DNA of 64,000 nt from Acidimicrobiales bacterium. Lineage in GTDB: Bacteria; Actinomycetota; Acidimicrobiia; Acidimicrobiales; RAAP-2. Position numbers and translations under genes: made by a program. The stretch's first letter is position 1; each line of letters starts with the position of its first letter. This document shows, piece by piece, positions 26,710-35,313 of the stretch. The stretch is taken from the NCBI GenBank assembly GCA_017883045.1, contig JADGOJ010000001.1, forward strand, positions 1 to 64,000, written 5' to 3'. The notes beneath the pieces were generated by a model, which was given only the letters and a program-made list of their open reading frames with translations, made no database searches and was not told the origin of the DNA.

Positions 26710-28000
26710 CGACGAAGCCTCCTTTGTTGATTCGACGGGCGAAGAGACCGTCGTCAGCCCGACCGATTCCAGGGTGATCATCACCGGCGCCGAGATCGCC
26801 GCCGAGGCCGTCGACGAGACCCCACTGATCGACCCCACGACGCTCTTGCCCCACTGGACTGACGCGCCGACGGGACAAGTACCGATCGTCGTCGCGCGCG
26901 AGGCGGCGGAGAGCGGCGACCCGTGGTCCGCCATCCCGGCGCCGGCGTGGCGCGAGGGTGAGGTCGATTGGGTGGCCCACGAAGACCAGTTCGACGCTTC
27001 GATTCTCGCCGGTGACGATCGCGAGGACACGGCTCGACCGTGGGAGTTCACGCTGCCCGACGACGTGGTCGCCGAAGAGGCTGTCCTCGAGGAGGCGCCT
27101 CGACCCGAGCCCCACCGCATCCAGCGCACGCGACGTTCGATCACCTCGAACCCGCTGGCTGGCCGGGCCGTTCGCCAGAGCATCGACCGTAGTGTCTCTC
27201 GCGCCACCATGACCGGCGTGCTGCTGGCCGCCGTCGTGTTGTTGGTCTTCATCGCGGGAGCCTTGCCCGTCGCGGTGCTCGTGCTCGCCGCACTGGGCCT
27301 CGCGAGCGCCGAGGCCTACGCGGGCTTCCGCGCGGTCGGAGCGCACCCCGCCAGCGTGCTGGGCATCGTCGCGGTCTTGACGCTCAGCGTCGCGGTCTAC
27401 AACAAGGGACTGATCGCCTACGGCGCGGTGAGCGTGCTGCTGCTGCTTTTCGGCTTCATCTGGTACCTGAAGGCCGAGACGGCGGTCGACGTGCTCGACG
27501 GGATTGGCGCCACGCTGTTCGTCTACGCCTGGATCGGCGTGCTGGGCTCGTACGCGCTGCTGATGATCTCGCCCCAGTCGTTCTCGAACGGACACGGGCT
27601 GACCTACCTCTTCGGCGCCGTCGTCTTGACGGTCGCGAACGATGTGGGGGCACTCTTCATCGGGCGCCGATTCGGGAAGCATCCGCTGAACGCGAAGCTG
27701 TCGCCGAACAAGACTCGCGGCGGCACGATCGGCGGCACGATCGTGACCCTGCTCGTGGGCGTGGCGCTCCTGCCCCTGATGAGCCCGTGGACCAGGACCT
27801 CGGGACTCGAGGTGGCCGCGGTGCTGTCGGTCGTGGTCCCGTTCGGCGACCTCTTTGAATCGATGGTCAAGCGCACGCTCGGCCTGAAGGACCTCGGTCA
27901 CTGGCTGCCCGGCCACGGCGGACTGCTCGACCGGGTCGACGGGCTGCTGTTCGCGCTGCCGACGATGTACTACCTCACCCACGTCCTCAAGCTGGGTTAA
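26699..28000 (+). CDS. cdsA: Phosphatidate cytidylyltransferase with long N-terminal extension
   Basis: Makes CDP-diacylglycerol from phosphatidate and CTP in the membrane. The start is TTG 26699, inside the frr end, with AAGGAG at 26683-26688; product 433 residues. Residues 1-155 are a soluble, acidic, Pro/Asp/Glu-rich region with no recognised domain. About eight membrane segments follow, and the C-terminus carries the CTP-transferase signature SPNKTRGGTIGGT ... FGDLFESMVKR ... KDLGHWLPGHGGLLDRVD. The extension is several times longer than in most CdsA proteins. Confidence 0.94.
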   Translation: MRSDDEASFVDSTGEETVVSPTDSRVIITGAEIAAEAVDETPLIDPTTLLPHWTDAPTGQVPIVVAREAAESGDPWSAIPAPAWREGEVDWVAHEDQFDASILAGDDREDTARPWEFTLPDDVVAEEAVLEEAPRPEPHRIQRTRRSITSNPLAGRAVRQSIDRSVSRATMTGVLLAAVVLLVFIAGALPVAVLVLAALGLASAEAYAGFRAVGAHPASVLGIVAVLTLSVAVYNKGLIAYGAVSVLLLLFGFIWYLKAETAVDVLDGIGATLFVYAWIGVLGSYALLMISPQSFSNGHGLTYLFGAVVLTVANDVGALFIGRRFGKHPLNAKLSPNKTRGGTIGGTIVTLLVGVALLPLMSPWTRTSGLEVAAVLSVVVPFGDLFESMVKRTLGLKDLGHWLPGHGGLLDRVDGLLFALPTMYYLTHVLKLG

Positions 28001-28002
28001 CG

Positions 28003-29169
28003 GTGCCGACGACGAAGAGCACCGTGGCGCTCTTGGGGGCCACCGGCTCGATCGGCACCCAGACCCTCGACGTGCTGCGCCTCGAGCCCGAGGCCTTCGA
28101 ACTGGTCGCCCTGTCGGGTGGCGAGCAACTCAGCGAACTCGCGGCCATCGCCCGCGAGTTCCACGTGGCGAGGATCGGCGTGATCAGCGACGCACACCGC
28201 GACGCCCTGGCCGACCTCGTCGGGCCCGGCGTGGAGATCGTCGTCAGCGACGACGGACTGACGTCGCTGTCCCAGGGCGCCGATATCGTCGTCAACGCGC
28301 TGCTGGGCTTCGCCGGTCTCCCGGTGACCCTCGCCGCCCTGCAGGCCGGCAAGCGCTTGGCGCTCGCGAACAAGGAGTCGCTCATCGCCGCGGCGCCGTT
28401 GGTCGCCAAGGTCCGCTCGACGCCGGGCGCGTCGTTGCTGCCCATCGACTCCGAGCACTGCGCGATCCACCAGTGCCTCGCGAGCTCGCCGGGTCAGCCG
28501 GGCTTCCCGGACGTGCGCCGCCTGCTCTTGACGGCATCGGGTGGCCCGTTTCGCGGGTGGACCCACGAGCAGTTGCGGGGCGTCACGAAGGACGAGGCGT
28601 TGCGCCATCCGACGTGGTCGATGGGCGCGAAGATCACCATCGACTCGTCGACGCTCATGAACAAGGGTCTCGAAGTGCTCGAGGCGTCGGCCCTCTTCGG
28701 CATCGAGGTCGACCGGGTCGACGTGGTCGTGCACCCCCAGTCGATCGTTCATTCGATGGTCGAGTACGTCGACGGCTCGGTACTCGCCCAACTGTCGCGC
28801 CCCGACATGCGCCTGCCCATCGCGTACTGCCTCGGCCTGCCCGAGCGCTTCGACCACGGTTGGGGATCGATCGACTTCACCCAATCCCTCGAACTGACGT
28901 TCGAGGCGCCCGACCGTGACGCGTTCCCGGCGCTGACGCTCGCCTACGAGGCGGCCCGACTCGGCGGAGCGGCGCCCGCGTGGCTGAGTGCGGCCAACGA
29001 AGTGGCGGTGGGCGCGTTCCTCGACGACCAGATCAGGTGGAGCGAGATCGTGGGCGTCGTGGCCCGCGTGATGGACCGCTACGTCGCCGATCCGCTCGAC
29101 TCGCTCGACGCCCTGATCGAGAACGACGCGATAGCGCGCCGCCACGCCCACGGTATTGTCCGGACGTAG
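28003..29169 (+). CDS. dxr: 1-deoxy-D-xylulose 5-phosphate reductoisomerase
   Basis: Second step of the MEP isoprenoid pathway, NADPH-dependent. The 388-residue protein has the N-terminal nucleotide motif LLGATGSIGTQTLDV, ALANKESLIAA, the metal/substrate segment PIDSEHCAIHQCL, and TWSMGAKITIDSSTLMNKGLE. GTG 28003 directly follows the cdsA stop. ispG, another MEP gene, is two genes downstream. Confidence 0.97.
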   Translation: MPTTKSTVALLGATGSIGTQTLDVLRLEPEAFELVALSGGEQLSELAAIAREFHVARIGVISDAHRDALADLVGPGVEIVVSDDGLTSLSQGADIVVNALLGFAGLPVTLAALQAGKRLALANKESLIAAAPLVAKVRSTPGASLLPIDSEHCAIHQCLASSPGQPGFPDVRRLLLTASGGPFRGWTHEQLRGVTKDEALRHPTWSMGAKITIDSSTLMNKGLEVLEASALFGIEVDRVDVVVHPQSIVHSMVEYVDGSVLAQLSRPDMRLPIAYCLGLPERFDHGWGSIDFTQSLELTFEAPDRDAFPALTLAYEAARLGGAAPAWLSAANEVAVGAFLDDQIRWSEIVGVVARVMDRYVADPLDSLDALIENDAIARRHAHGIVRT

Positions 29170-29171
29170 CC

Positions 29172-30431
29172 ATGGACGCCACGACCTCCCCGCGCACCTC
29201 GCTGATCGCCCTCCTCGCCGGGGTCATCGCGTCAGTGGCGCTGCTGACGTGGTGGGTCGGCTGGGCGCTGCCGCTCGTGATCGGCGCGATCATCGTCATG
29301 GTGATGGGTCACGAGTTCGGCCACTTCATCACCGCCAAGCGCGCGGGCATGAGGGTCACCGACTTCTTCGTCGGCTTCGGCCCGGTGCTGTGGTCGACGC
29401 GGATCGGCGAGACCCGCTACGGCGTGCGCGCCATCCTCGCCGGGGGCTACGTGAAGGTCCCGGGGATGACCTGGAGCGACGAGATCGAGCCCTCCGAGGA
29501 GGCCCGCACCTACCGCTCCGCCACCTACCCGCGCAAGGTCCTCTTCGCCTCGGCCGGCTCGTTGATGCACGGGGTGATGGCGCTGCTGCTGGCGTGGGCC
29601 TCGCTCACCTTCGTGGGACAGCTCTCGGCCAGCCACGTCGGGGTCCTCTCGTTCACCCACTGGGACGGCCACGCCAAGAACGCCGCGCAGCTCGCGGGCC
29701 TCCAGCCCGGGGACCGCATCGTGAGGATCGACGGACGCGTCGTGAAGGACGCCACGTGGCTGGTGAACGAGGTCCACCGCAACGCCGGCCACAACCTCAC
29801 GCTGCTCGTCGAGCGCGACGGGCGCGACCTCACCCTGCACGCCACGCCCGTCGACGGGCGTAGCCTCAAGGTGAGCGGCGCGCGACTCGCCACCGGCTCC
29901 AAGCCCCAGGGCTACCTCGGGATCTCGCTGGTCTACCAGCGCTCGCGCACGTCGTGGTACGCCGCGGTGCCCTCCTCGTTCACCCAGGTCGGCTCGATGC
30001 TCGCCACCGCCGCCCACGCCATCGTGCACGTCTTCTCCCCGGGCCAGTTCTCGAGCCTGATCCACCAGGTCGCGTCGCCCGCGGCGGCGAGCAAGCCGTC
30101 GAACCAGTTGACGCGACCCGAGTCGATCGTGGGCGTGGTGCGCATCGCCGTCCAGAGCACCCAGGCCGGCCCCGGCACGCTGCTCGACATCCTGATCGCC
30201 GTCAACATCTTCGTGGGCGTGCTCAACATGCTGCCGATGCTGCCCCTCGACGGCGGCTACGTGGCGGTGGCGACGTACGAGCGCCTGCGCAGCCGGCGCG
30301 GCGCCCGCTACCACGCCGACGTGAACCGCCTGGCGCCCATCGTCTACGCGTTCATGACCGTCTTGGCCGTGCTGTTCGCCTGCACGCTGTACCTCGACAT
30401 CGCCCACCCGATCGCCAATCCCTTCAACTAG
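29172..30431 (+). CDS. rseP: Site-2 protease RseP/RIP1 family
   Basis: Intramembrane zinc metalloprotease that cuts membrane-embedded substrates such as anti-sigma factors. The 419-residue protein has the zinc motif H47-E-F-G-H51 in the second membrane segment, a PDZ domain (about 150-250), and the third metal ligand in NMLPMLPLDGG. ATG 29172 follows the dxr stop closely; the open frame upstream is a dxr shadow. The dxr-rseP-ispG order is the common actinobacterial one. No anti-sigma factor gene is in the window. Confidence 0.94.
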   Translation: MDATTSPRTSLIALLAGVIASVALLTWWVGWALPLVIGAIIVMVMGHEFGHFITAKRAGMRVTDFFVGFGPVLWSTRIGETRYGVRAILAGGYVKVPGMTWSDEIEPSEEARTYRSATYPRKVLFASAGSLMHGVMALLLAWASLTFVGQLSASHVGVLSFTHWDGHAKNAAQLAGLQPGDRIVRIDGRVVKDATWLVNEVHRNAGHNLTLLVERDGRDLTLHATPVDGRSLKVSGARLATGSKPQGYLGISLVYQRSRTSWYAAVPSSFTQVGSMLATAAHAIVHVFSPGQFSSLIHQVASPAAASKPSNQLTRPESIVGVVRIAVQSTQAGPGTLLDILIAVNIFVGVLNMLPMLPLDGGYVAVATYERLRSRRGARYHADVNRLAPIVYAFMTVLAVLFACTLYLDIAHPIANPFN

Positions 30432-30457
30432 CCGCTCGGCGGGGTGGTGCGACACGG

Positions 30458-30463
30458 CAGAAT
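30458..30463 (+). promoter_or_regulatory. -10 box, leaderless start of ispG
   Basis: CAGAAT with a 6-nt gap to GTG 30470. It decides the start in a frame that stays open for more than 500 bases upstream. Confidence 0.45.
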
Positions 30464-30469
30464 GGTGAG

Positions 30470-31699
30470 GTGGACGTCACCGCCAGTGCCCTCAGCCCCC
30501 GCCGCAAGACCCGCCAGATCTCCGTTGGATCGGTGAAGGTCGGCGGCGACGCCCCGATCTCGGTCCAGTCCATGACCACGACCAAGACCGCCGACGTCGA
30601 GGGCACCCTCGCCCAGATCTACGCCCTCGCCGCCAACGGCGCCGACATCGTGCGCTGCACGTGCAACGACCGCGGGGCCGCCGAGGGCCTGGCCCAGATC
30701 GTGCCGCGTTCGCCCGTGCCGATCGTCGCCGACATCCACTTCCACGTCGAGATGGCCCTCGCCGCACTCGAGGCGGGCGTGCACGGCCTGCGCCTCAACC
30801 CGGGCAACCTGCGCAAGCCCGAGGAGATCAAGCTCGTCGCGAGCGAGGCGCGCGACCGCGGCGTGCCGATCCGCATCGGAGTGAACGCCGGCAGCCTGCA
30901 CCCGGACATCTACGAGCGCTTCGGGGGCGCCACGCCAGAGGCGTTGGTCGAGTCGGCTCGCATCGAGCTCGCCTACTTCGAGGAGGTCGGCTTCTCGGAC
31001 GTGAAGATCTCGGTGAAGGCGTCGTCGGTCGCCACCATGATCGCGGCCTACCGCCTCGCGTCGGCGACCTTCGACCGCCCGCTGCACCTCGGGGTGACCG
31101 AGGCCGGTCCACTGCCCGGGGGACTGCTGAAGGGCACCGCGGGCATCGCGACGCTGCTCGCCGAGGGCATTGGCGACACGTTGCGCTACTCACTCACCGC
31201 CGACCCCGTCGAAGAGGCCAAGGCCGGGCGCCAGCTGCTCGAGGTGCTGGGGCTGCGTGAGCGCAAGGGACTCGACCTGATCGCCTGTCCGAGCTGCGGA
31301 CGCGCCGAGGTCGACGTGATCAAGGTCGCCAACGAGGCCCAGGCCGCGCTCGAGGCGCTGAACCTGCCCATCCAGGTCGCCGTCATGGGATGCGTGGTGA
31401 ACGGCCCGGGCGAGGCGCGCCACGCCGACCTCGGAATCGCCGCGGGCAAGAAGCGCGGCCACCTGTTCATCCAGGGCCAGATCATCCGCGTGGTGCCCGA
31501 GGACGAGATGGTCGAGGCGCTGGTCGAGGAGGCGAAGAAGATCGTCGCCGAGGGCGTCGCCGTGCGACTCGCCGCGCGCGACGTATCGGCCGAGGCCGAG
31601 GCCGAGGCTGACCGCGCACTGCTGCTCGACGACCGCGGCGCCGACGCGAATCGAGCCAACGAGCGCATTGCGCAGATCAGACGTCGCACCGAGGGCTAG
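30470..31699 (+). CDS. ispG: 4-hydroxy-3-methylbut-2-enyl diphosphate synthase
   Basis: Iron-sulfur enzyme of the MEP pathway that converts MEcPP to HMBPP. From GTG 30470 the product is 409 residues: a TIM barrel followed by a [4Fe-4S] domain with ligands C273, C276 (CPSCGR), C308 and E315 (MGCVVNGPGEA), matching the E. coli set. A charged tail of about 35 residues extends beyond the usual end. The start is fixed by the -10 box and the homologous part. Confidence 0.95.
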   Translation: MDVTASALSPRRKTRQISVGSVKVGGDAPISVQSMTTTKTADVEGTLAQIYALAANGADIVRCTCNDRGAAEGLAQIVPRSPVPIVADIHFHVEMALAALEAGVHGLRLNPGNLRKPEEIKLVASEARDRGVPIRIGVNAGSLHPDIYERFGGATPEALVESARIELAYFEEVGFSDVKISVKASSVATMIAAYRLASATFDRPLHLGVTEAGPLPGGLLKGTAGIATLLAEGIGDTLRYSLTADPVEEAKAGRQLLEVLGLRERKGLDLIACPSCGRAEVDVIKVANEAQAALEALNLPIQVAVMGCVVNGPGEARHADLGIAAGKKRGHLFIQGQIIRVVPEDEMVEALVEEAKKIVAEGVAVRLAARDVSAEAEAEADRALLLDDRGADANRANERIAQIRRRTEG

Positions 31700-31742
31700 A
31701 ACGGGCCTTGGCTAGGCTGGCGCCACGAATCAAAGGAGAATC

Positions 31743-33152
31743 GTGGCATCGCAGAGCGTTTTGACCCCTCAGGACGAGGACTTCCCCCGCTGGTACCAAG
31801 ACGTCGTCGCCAAGGCCGAGATGGCCGACAACGGTCCGGTCCGCGGCACCATGGTCATCCGCCCCTACGGCTACGCCATCTGGGAGCGCATGCAGGCCGA
31901 GATCGACCAGCGCATCAAAGAAGCCGGCGCCCAGAACGCCTATTTCCCGCTCTTCATCCCCGAGTCCTACTTCCACCGCGAGGCCGAGCACGTCGAGGGC
32001 TTCAGCCCCGAACTGGCGGTCGTGACCCACGCGGGTGGCGAGGACCTGGCCGAGCCGATCGTCGTTCGCCCGACCTCCGAGACGGTCATTGGCGAGTTCA
32101 TGGCCAAGTGGATCCAGAGCTACCGCGACCTGCCGCTGCTGCTCAACCAGTGGGCCAACGTCGTGCGCTGGGAGCTGCGCCCCCGGCTCTTCCTGCGCTC
32201 GTCGGAGTTCCTGTGGCAAGAGGGCCACACCGCGCACGCGACCTACGAGGACGCCGCCGCGTACGCGATGAAGATCCACCTCGAGGTCTACAACGACTTC
32301 CTGGAGAAGGTCCTCGCGGCGCCGACGTACCTGGGCATCAAGCCGCCGACCGAGCGCTTCGCCGGGGCGATCAACACGATGACCTGCGAGGGCATGATGC
32401 GCGACGGCAAGGCCCTGCAGATGGCGACGAGCCACGAGCTCGGACAGAACTTCGCCAAGGCCTTCGACATCTTCTACCAGAACGAGGACGGCCAGGCCGC
32501 GCTCTGCCACACCACCTCGTGGGGCGCCTCGACGCGGCTCGTGGGCGGGCTCATCATGCTCCACGGGGACGACAGCGGCCTGGTGGTCCCCCCGCGCCTC
32601 GCGCCGATCCAGGTGGTGGTCGTCGCCGTTCGCGACGAGCCCGAGGTGAACGAGGCGTGCGAGCGGATCGCCCAGTCCCTGAAGGGCGAGGGCGTCAGGG
32701 TCCAGGTCGACCGCGGTCGCGGAAGCTTCGGGCGGCGCCTCACGGACTGGGAGATCAAGGGCGTGCCGCTGCGCGTGGAGGTCGGACCACGCGACCTGGC
32801 CCAGGGTCTCGTGACGCTCGTGCGCCGTGACAACGCCGAGAAACTCCCCGTCGCCCTCGATGCGGTGGGTGGCGAAGTCGCAAGGCTCCTCGAGGCCATG
32901 CAGAGCGCGATGTTCGACGACGCGCGCCAGCGCCGCGACGGCGCCACCGTCGACGTCAAGAGCGTCGCCGAGGCCGTCGAGGCCGCCCAGACCGGCTTCG
33001 CGCGACTTCCCTGGTCGCAGGTGGGCTACAAGGGGGAGAACGAGCTCAACTCCCAGGCCATCACCGTTCGCTGCCTGCAGCGACGCGACGGGTCCATGCC
33101 GGTCACCGACACCGAAGACGAACTGGACTGCATCGTCGCCAAGTCCTACTGA
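31743..33152 (+). CDS. proS: Prolyl-tRNA synthetase, short eukaryote/archaeal type
   Basis: Class II aminoacyl-tRNA synthetase charging tRNA-Pro. At 469 residues it is the short ProS type without the editing insertion of bacterial-type enzymes; motif 2 (VVRWELRPRLFLRSSEFLWQEGHTAHAT) and motif 3 (GGLIMLHGDDSGLVVPPRLAP) are clear, and the C-terminal extra domain ends in Tyr. Mycobacteria use the longer bacterial type. GTG 31743 follows AAAGGAG (31732-31738); TAGGCT at 31713-31718 is a likely -10 box, giving a leader of about 20 nt. Confidence 0.95.
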   Translation: MASQSVLTPQDEDFPRWYQDVVAKAEMADNGPVRGTMVIRPYGYAIWERMQAEIDQRIKEAGAQNAYFPLFIPESYFHREAEHVEGFSPELAVVTHAGGEDLAEPIVVRPTSETVIGEFMAKWIQSYRDLPLLLNQWANVVRWELRPRLFLRSSEFLWQEGHTAHATYEDAAAYAMKIHLEVYNDFLEKVLAAPTYLGIKPPTERFAGAINTMTCEGMMRDGKALQMATSHELGQNFAKAFDIFYQNEDGQAALCHTTSWGASTRLVGGLIMLHGDDSGLVVPPRLAPIQVVVVAVRDEPEVNEACERIAQSLKGEGVRVQVDRGRGSFGRRLTDWEIKGVPLRVEVGPRDLAQGLVTLVRRDNAEKLPVALDAVGGEVARLLEAMQSAMFDDARQRRDGATVDVKSVAEAVEAAQTGFARLPWSQVGYKGENELNSQAITVRCLQRRDGSMPVTDTEDELDCIVAKSY

Positions 33153-33214
33153 TCCGGTCGCCGCGCGCTGGTGAGAACCCGGTAATCTCGCCCAGATTGA
33201 CGGCCCGCGACCCG

Positions 33215-33243
33215 TTGTGACTCGACGCTGGGACTGCTACAAT
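33215..33243 (+). promoter_or_regulatory. Strong vegetative promoter of the rimP-nusA-infB operon
   Basis: TTGTGA (33215-33220) and TACAAT (33238-33243) are 17 bases apart, and TG stands one base before the -10 (extended -10, TGCTACAAT). Predicted start near 33250, about 100 nt before rimP. It is the best -35/-10 pair in the window and follows the proS stop by 60 bases. Confidence 0.75.
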
Positions 33244-33261
33244 TTCTGTCTACAGTCCGCT

Positions 33262-33327
33262 CAGGACGTTTGGACTCGTTTAAGCGCGGGCCTCGGGCCC
33301 GCGCTTTTTCTTTGTCCGAACGTCCTG
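33262..33327 (+). terminator. Leader attenuator: intrinsic terminator inside a second long stem
   Basis: The inner hairpin pairs 33282-33292 with 33296-33306 (11 bp, 3-nt loop) and is followed by TTT-C-TTT, a textbook intrinsic terminator. Around it, 33262-33275 pairs with 33314-33327 over 14 bp with one G-U. The terminator would stop most transcripts about 60 nt after the start; the outer stem can form only in read-through RNA. Also, 33255-33258 can pair with 33264-33267 and compete with the outer left arm. Control of the nusA operon at this point is inference. Confidence 0.7.
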
Positions 33328-33350
33328 TCGACACAGAGAGGAGCAATGGC

Positions 33351-33845
33351 ATGGATCTGGAGACCCCATTGCGCTCGCTGCTATCCGACCTCGGACTCGA
33401 CCTCTACGACCTGGAGATGGTGAAGGGGACCCTGAACGTCGTGGTGACCAAGTCCGGCGGGGTGGACCTGGAGTCGCTCACCAGGGCCAATCGCGCGATT
33501 TCGGAGTGGCTCGACGTGAACGACCCCATCGCGGGCCGCTACACCCTGGACGTCTCGAGCCCCGGGCTCGAGCGCAAGCTGCGCACCGCCGCGCACTTCC
33601 GGTCCACCGTCGGCGAGGTCGTCACCCTTCGCGAGCTGCGAGGCAGCGAGCCCACCCGCCGCCTCGAGGGAACGGTGCTGTCGGTCGACGACACCACGGT
33701 GACCCTCGACGACGCCGAGCACGGTGTCGTCACCGTCCCCATCGACTCGATCGAGCGCGCGCGCACCGTCTTCAAGTGGGGCGCCGAGGCCAAGCCCACG
33801 CCGTCGCGCGGTAAAGCATCCTCATCAACGGCTAAGGAAGGTTAG
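33351..33845 (+). CDS. rimP: Ribosome maturation factor RimP
   Basis: RimP assists 30S assembly. ATG 33351 has GGAG at 33339-33342; product 164 residues with the conserved LYDLEMVKGTLNVVVTK, NRAISEWLDVNDPIAGRYTLDVSSPGLERKL and a C-terminal SH3-like part (VDDTTVTLDD). Codons upstream in the same frame belong to the leader hairpins and are not translated in my reading. First gene of the nusA operon, two bases before nusA after its stop. Confidence 0.94.
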   Translation: MDLETPLRSLLSDLGLDLYDLEMVKGTLNVVVTKSGGVDLESLTRANRAISEWLDVNDPIAGRYTLDVSSPGLERKLRTAAHFRSTVGEVVTLRELRGSEPTRRLEGTVLSVDDTTVTLDDAEHGVVTVPIDSIERARTVFKWGAEAKPTPSRGKASSSTAKEG

Positions 33846-33847
33846 AG

Positions 33848-34999
33848 ATGGCGAACTTCGAATTCCTGGAAGCTCTAGGACAGATTGCCCGCGATCAGAA
33901 CATCGACGAAGGGGAGTTGCTGATCGCGCTCGCCAACGCCCTGCTCGCCGCCTACAAGCGCCGTCCCGACTCTGCTGAGGACGCCGAGGTGGAGATCAAC
34001 CCCGAGACCGGCGAGATCAAGGTCTGGGGCCTGGAGCTCGACCTCGAGGGCAACGTGACGCGCGAATGGGACGCGACGCCCGAGGACTTCGGGCGCATCG
34101 CCGCCCAGACCGCCAAGCAGGTCCTGATGCAACTGATCCGCGACATCCAGCGCCGCCAGATGTACGAGGAGTTCGCCAATCGCGAAGGCGACATCGTCTC
34201 GGGTACGGTCCAGCAGAACGACAACCGCTACACGCTGCTCGACCTCGGTCGGGTCGAGGCGCTGCTGCCCCAGGCCGAGCAGATCGCCTTCGAGCGCTAC
34301 GAGCACGGCGCGCGCATCAAGGTGTACATCGTCGAAGTGCGCAAGACCAACAAGGGCCCCCAGATCGTCGTGAGCCGCACCCACCCGGCGCTCGTCGCCA
34401 AGCTCTTCGAGATCGAGGTGCCCGAGATCGCCAACGGCATCGTCGAGATCAAGGCGCTGGCGCGCGAACCGGGTCACCGCAGCAAGATCGCCGTGGCGTC
34501 CAACGACCACATGGTCGACCCCGTCGGCGCGTGCGTCGGCGCGCGCGGCAGTCGGGTGCGCAACATCACCAACGAGCTGCGCAGCGAGCGCATCGACGTG
34601 GTGCCCTACAGCGACGACCCGATCCAGTTCATCCAGGCCGCGCTGCAGCCCGCGCGCGTGCGCGAGGTGCTTTTGAACGAGGAGGAGGGCATCGCCACGG
34701 TCATCGTCCACGACCAGCAGCTCTCGCTCGCGATCGGCAAGGAGGGCCAGAACGCCCGCCTCGCGGCGCGCCTCACCGGATGGCGCATCGACATCCGCTC
34801 GGAGAACGAGGGCGTCGAGGACCAAGTCGTCGAAGAGGTCTGGACTGAGGGCGACGTCGTGATCGACGACAAGATCGTGGTCGTGGCCGACGAGCACGGT
34901 GACGTCGAGGCGATCGTCGTCGACGAGGTCGTCACCGACGCCGAGGGCGACCACATGGTGGTCGTCGTGACCGAGGAGATCGTGGAGGGCGAGGCATAG
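33848..34999 (+). CDS. nusA: Transcription termination/antitermination factor NusA
   Basis: RNA polymerase-binding factor for pausing, termination and antitermination. The 383-residue product has the N-terminal polymerase-binding domain (1-125), S1 (about 128-200) and two KH domains (GACVGARGSRVRNI and AIGKEGQNARLAARLTGW). A Val/Asp/Glu-rich tail of about 55 residues replaces the acidic repeats of proteobacterial NusA. NusA autoregulates its operon in E. coli; the attenuator-like leader makes that attractive here. Confidence 0.96.
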   Translation: MANFEFLEALGQIARDQNIDEGELLIALANALLAAYKRRPDSAEDAEVEINPETGEIKVWGLELDLEGNVTREWDATPEDFGRIAAQTAKQVLMQLIRDIQRRQMYEEFANREGDIVSGTVQQNDNRYTLLDLGRVEALLPQAEQIAFERYEHGARIKVYIVEVRKTNKGPQIVVSRTHPALVAKLFEIEVPEIANGIVEIKALAREPGHRSKIAVASNDHMVDPVGACVGARGSRVRNITNELRSERIDVVPYSDDPIQFIQAALQPARVREVLLNEEEGIATVIVHDQQLSLAIGKEGQNARLAARLTGWRIDIRSENEGVEDQVVEEVWTEGDVVIDDKIVVVADEHGDVEAIVVDEVVTDAEGDHMVVVVTEEIVEGEA

Positions 35000-35253
35000 C
35001 ACCGGTCCGTACGTGCGTCGTCTGTCGTTCGAGGCGTGATGACGCGCAGATGGTCCGAGCCGGACGCAGCGCGGATGGTTCGTGGTACGTCGGTCGGGGA
35101 ACCGGTCGGGGAATCTGGTGGTGTCGGGACTCAGAGTGCGAACGGGCTCTGCGGGCGAGCCACGTGGCCCGGACGCTGCGAAAAGCGGTGTCCGAAAGCG
35201 ACGTGGAGGCCTTGCGGAGTCTGCGAGCAGGTGGTAAGTCCACAAAGCAGTAG
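34996..35253 (+). CDS. ylxR: YlxR-family RNA-binding protein (no ATG/GTG/TTG start)
   Basis: The frame after nusA encodes APVRTCVVCRSRR, then GRGTGRGIWWC and ALRASHVARTLRKA: the complete DUF448/YlxR pattern expected between nusA and infB. No ATG, GTG or TTG precedes the conserved N-terminus in this frame back to a stop at 34900. The only plausible start is ATA 34996, which overlaps the nusA stop (ATAG) and has GGAGG at 34984-34988 seven bases before it; 85 residues. ATG 35050 would remove the CxxCR motif. A frameshift from nusA is the alternative. Family function: nucleic-acid-binding modulator, poorly known. Confidence 0.75.
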   Translation: MAPVRTCVVCRSRRDDAQMVRAGRSADGSWYVGRGTGRGIWWCRDSECERALRASHVARTLRKAVSESDVEALRSLRAGGKSTKQ

Positions 35254-35273
35254 GTGTGAAAGAATAGACAACT

Positions 35274-35295
35274 GTGCTCGCAGTAGTGCGAGCAC
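35274..35295 (+). promoter_or_regulatory. Hairpin in the infB leader
   Basis: 35274-35281 pairs perfectly with 35288-35295 (8 bp, 6-nt loop), ending 18 bases before the infB start. No T-run follows, so it is not a terminator; it could affect infB translation or be a processing site. Confidence 0.4.
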
Positions 35296-35313
35296 GTGAA
35301 GCAAGGGAATGTT

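Noticed and set aside
33153-33350. Possible tRNA gene in the rimP leader, as metY is found before rimP in E. coli
   Set aside because: No cloverleaf, T-loop or anticodon stem could be drawn; the structure is two nested stems and a T-run.
34907-34999. NusA read-through as the normal route to YlxR
   Set aside because: The two frames differ, so simple read-through of the stop cannot join them; a frameshift would be needed and no clear slippery heptamer is seen.
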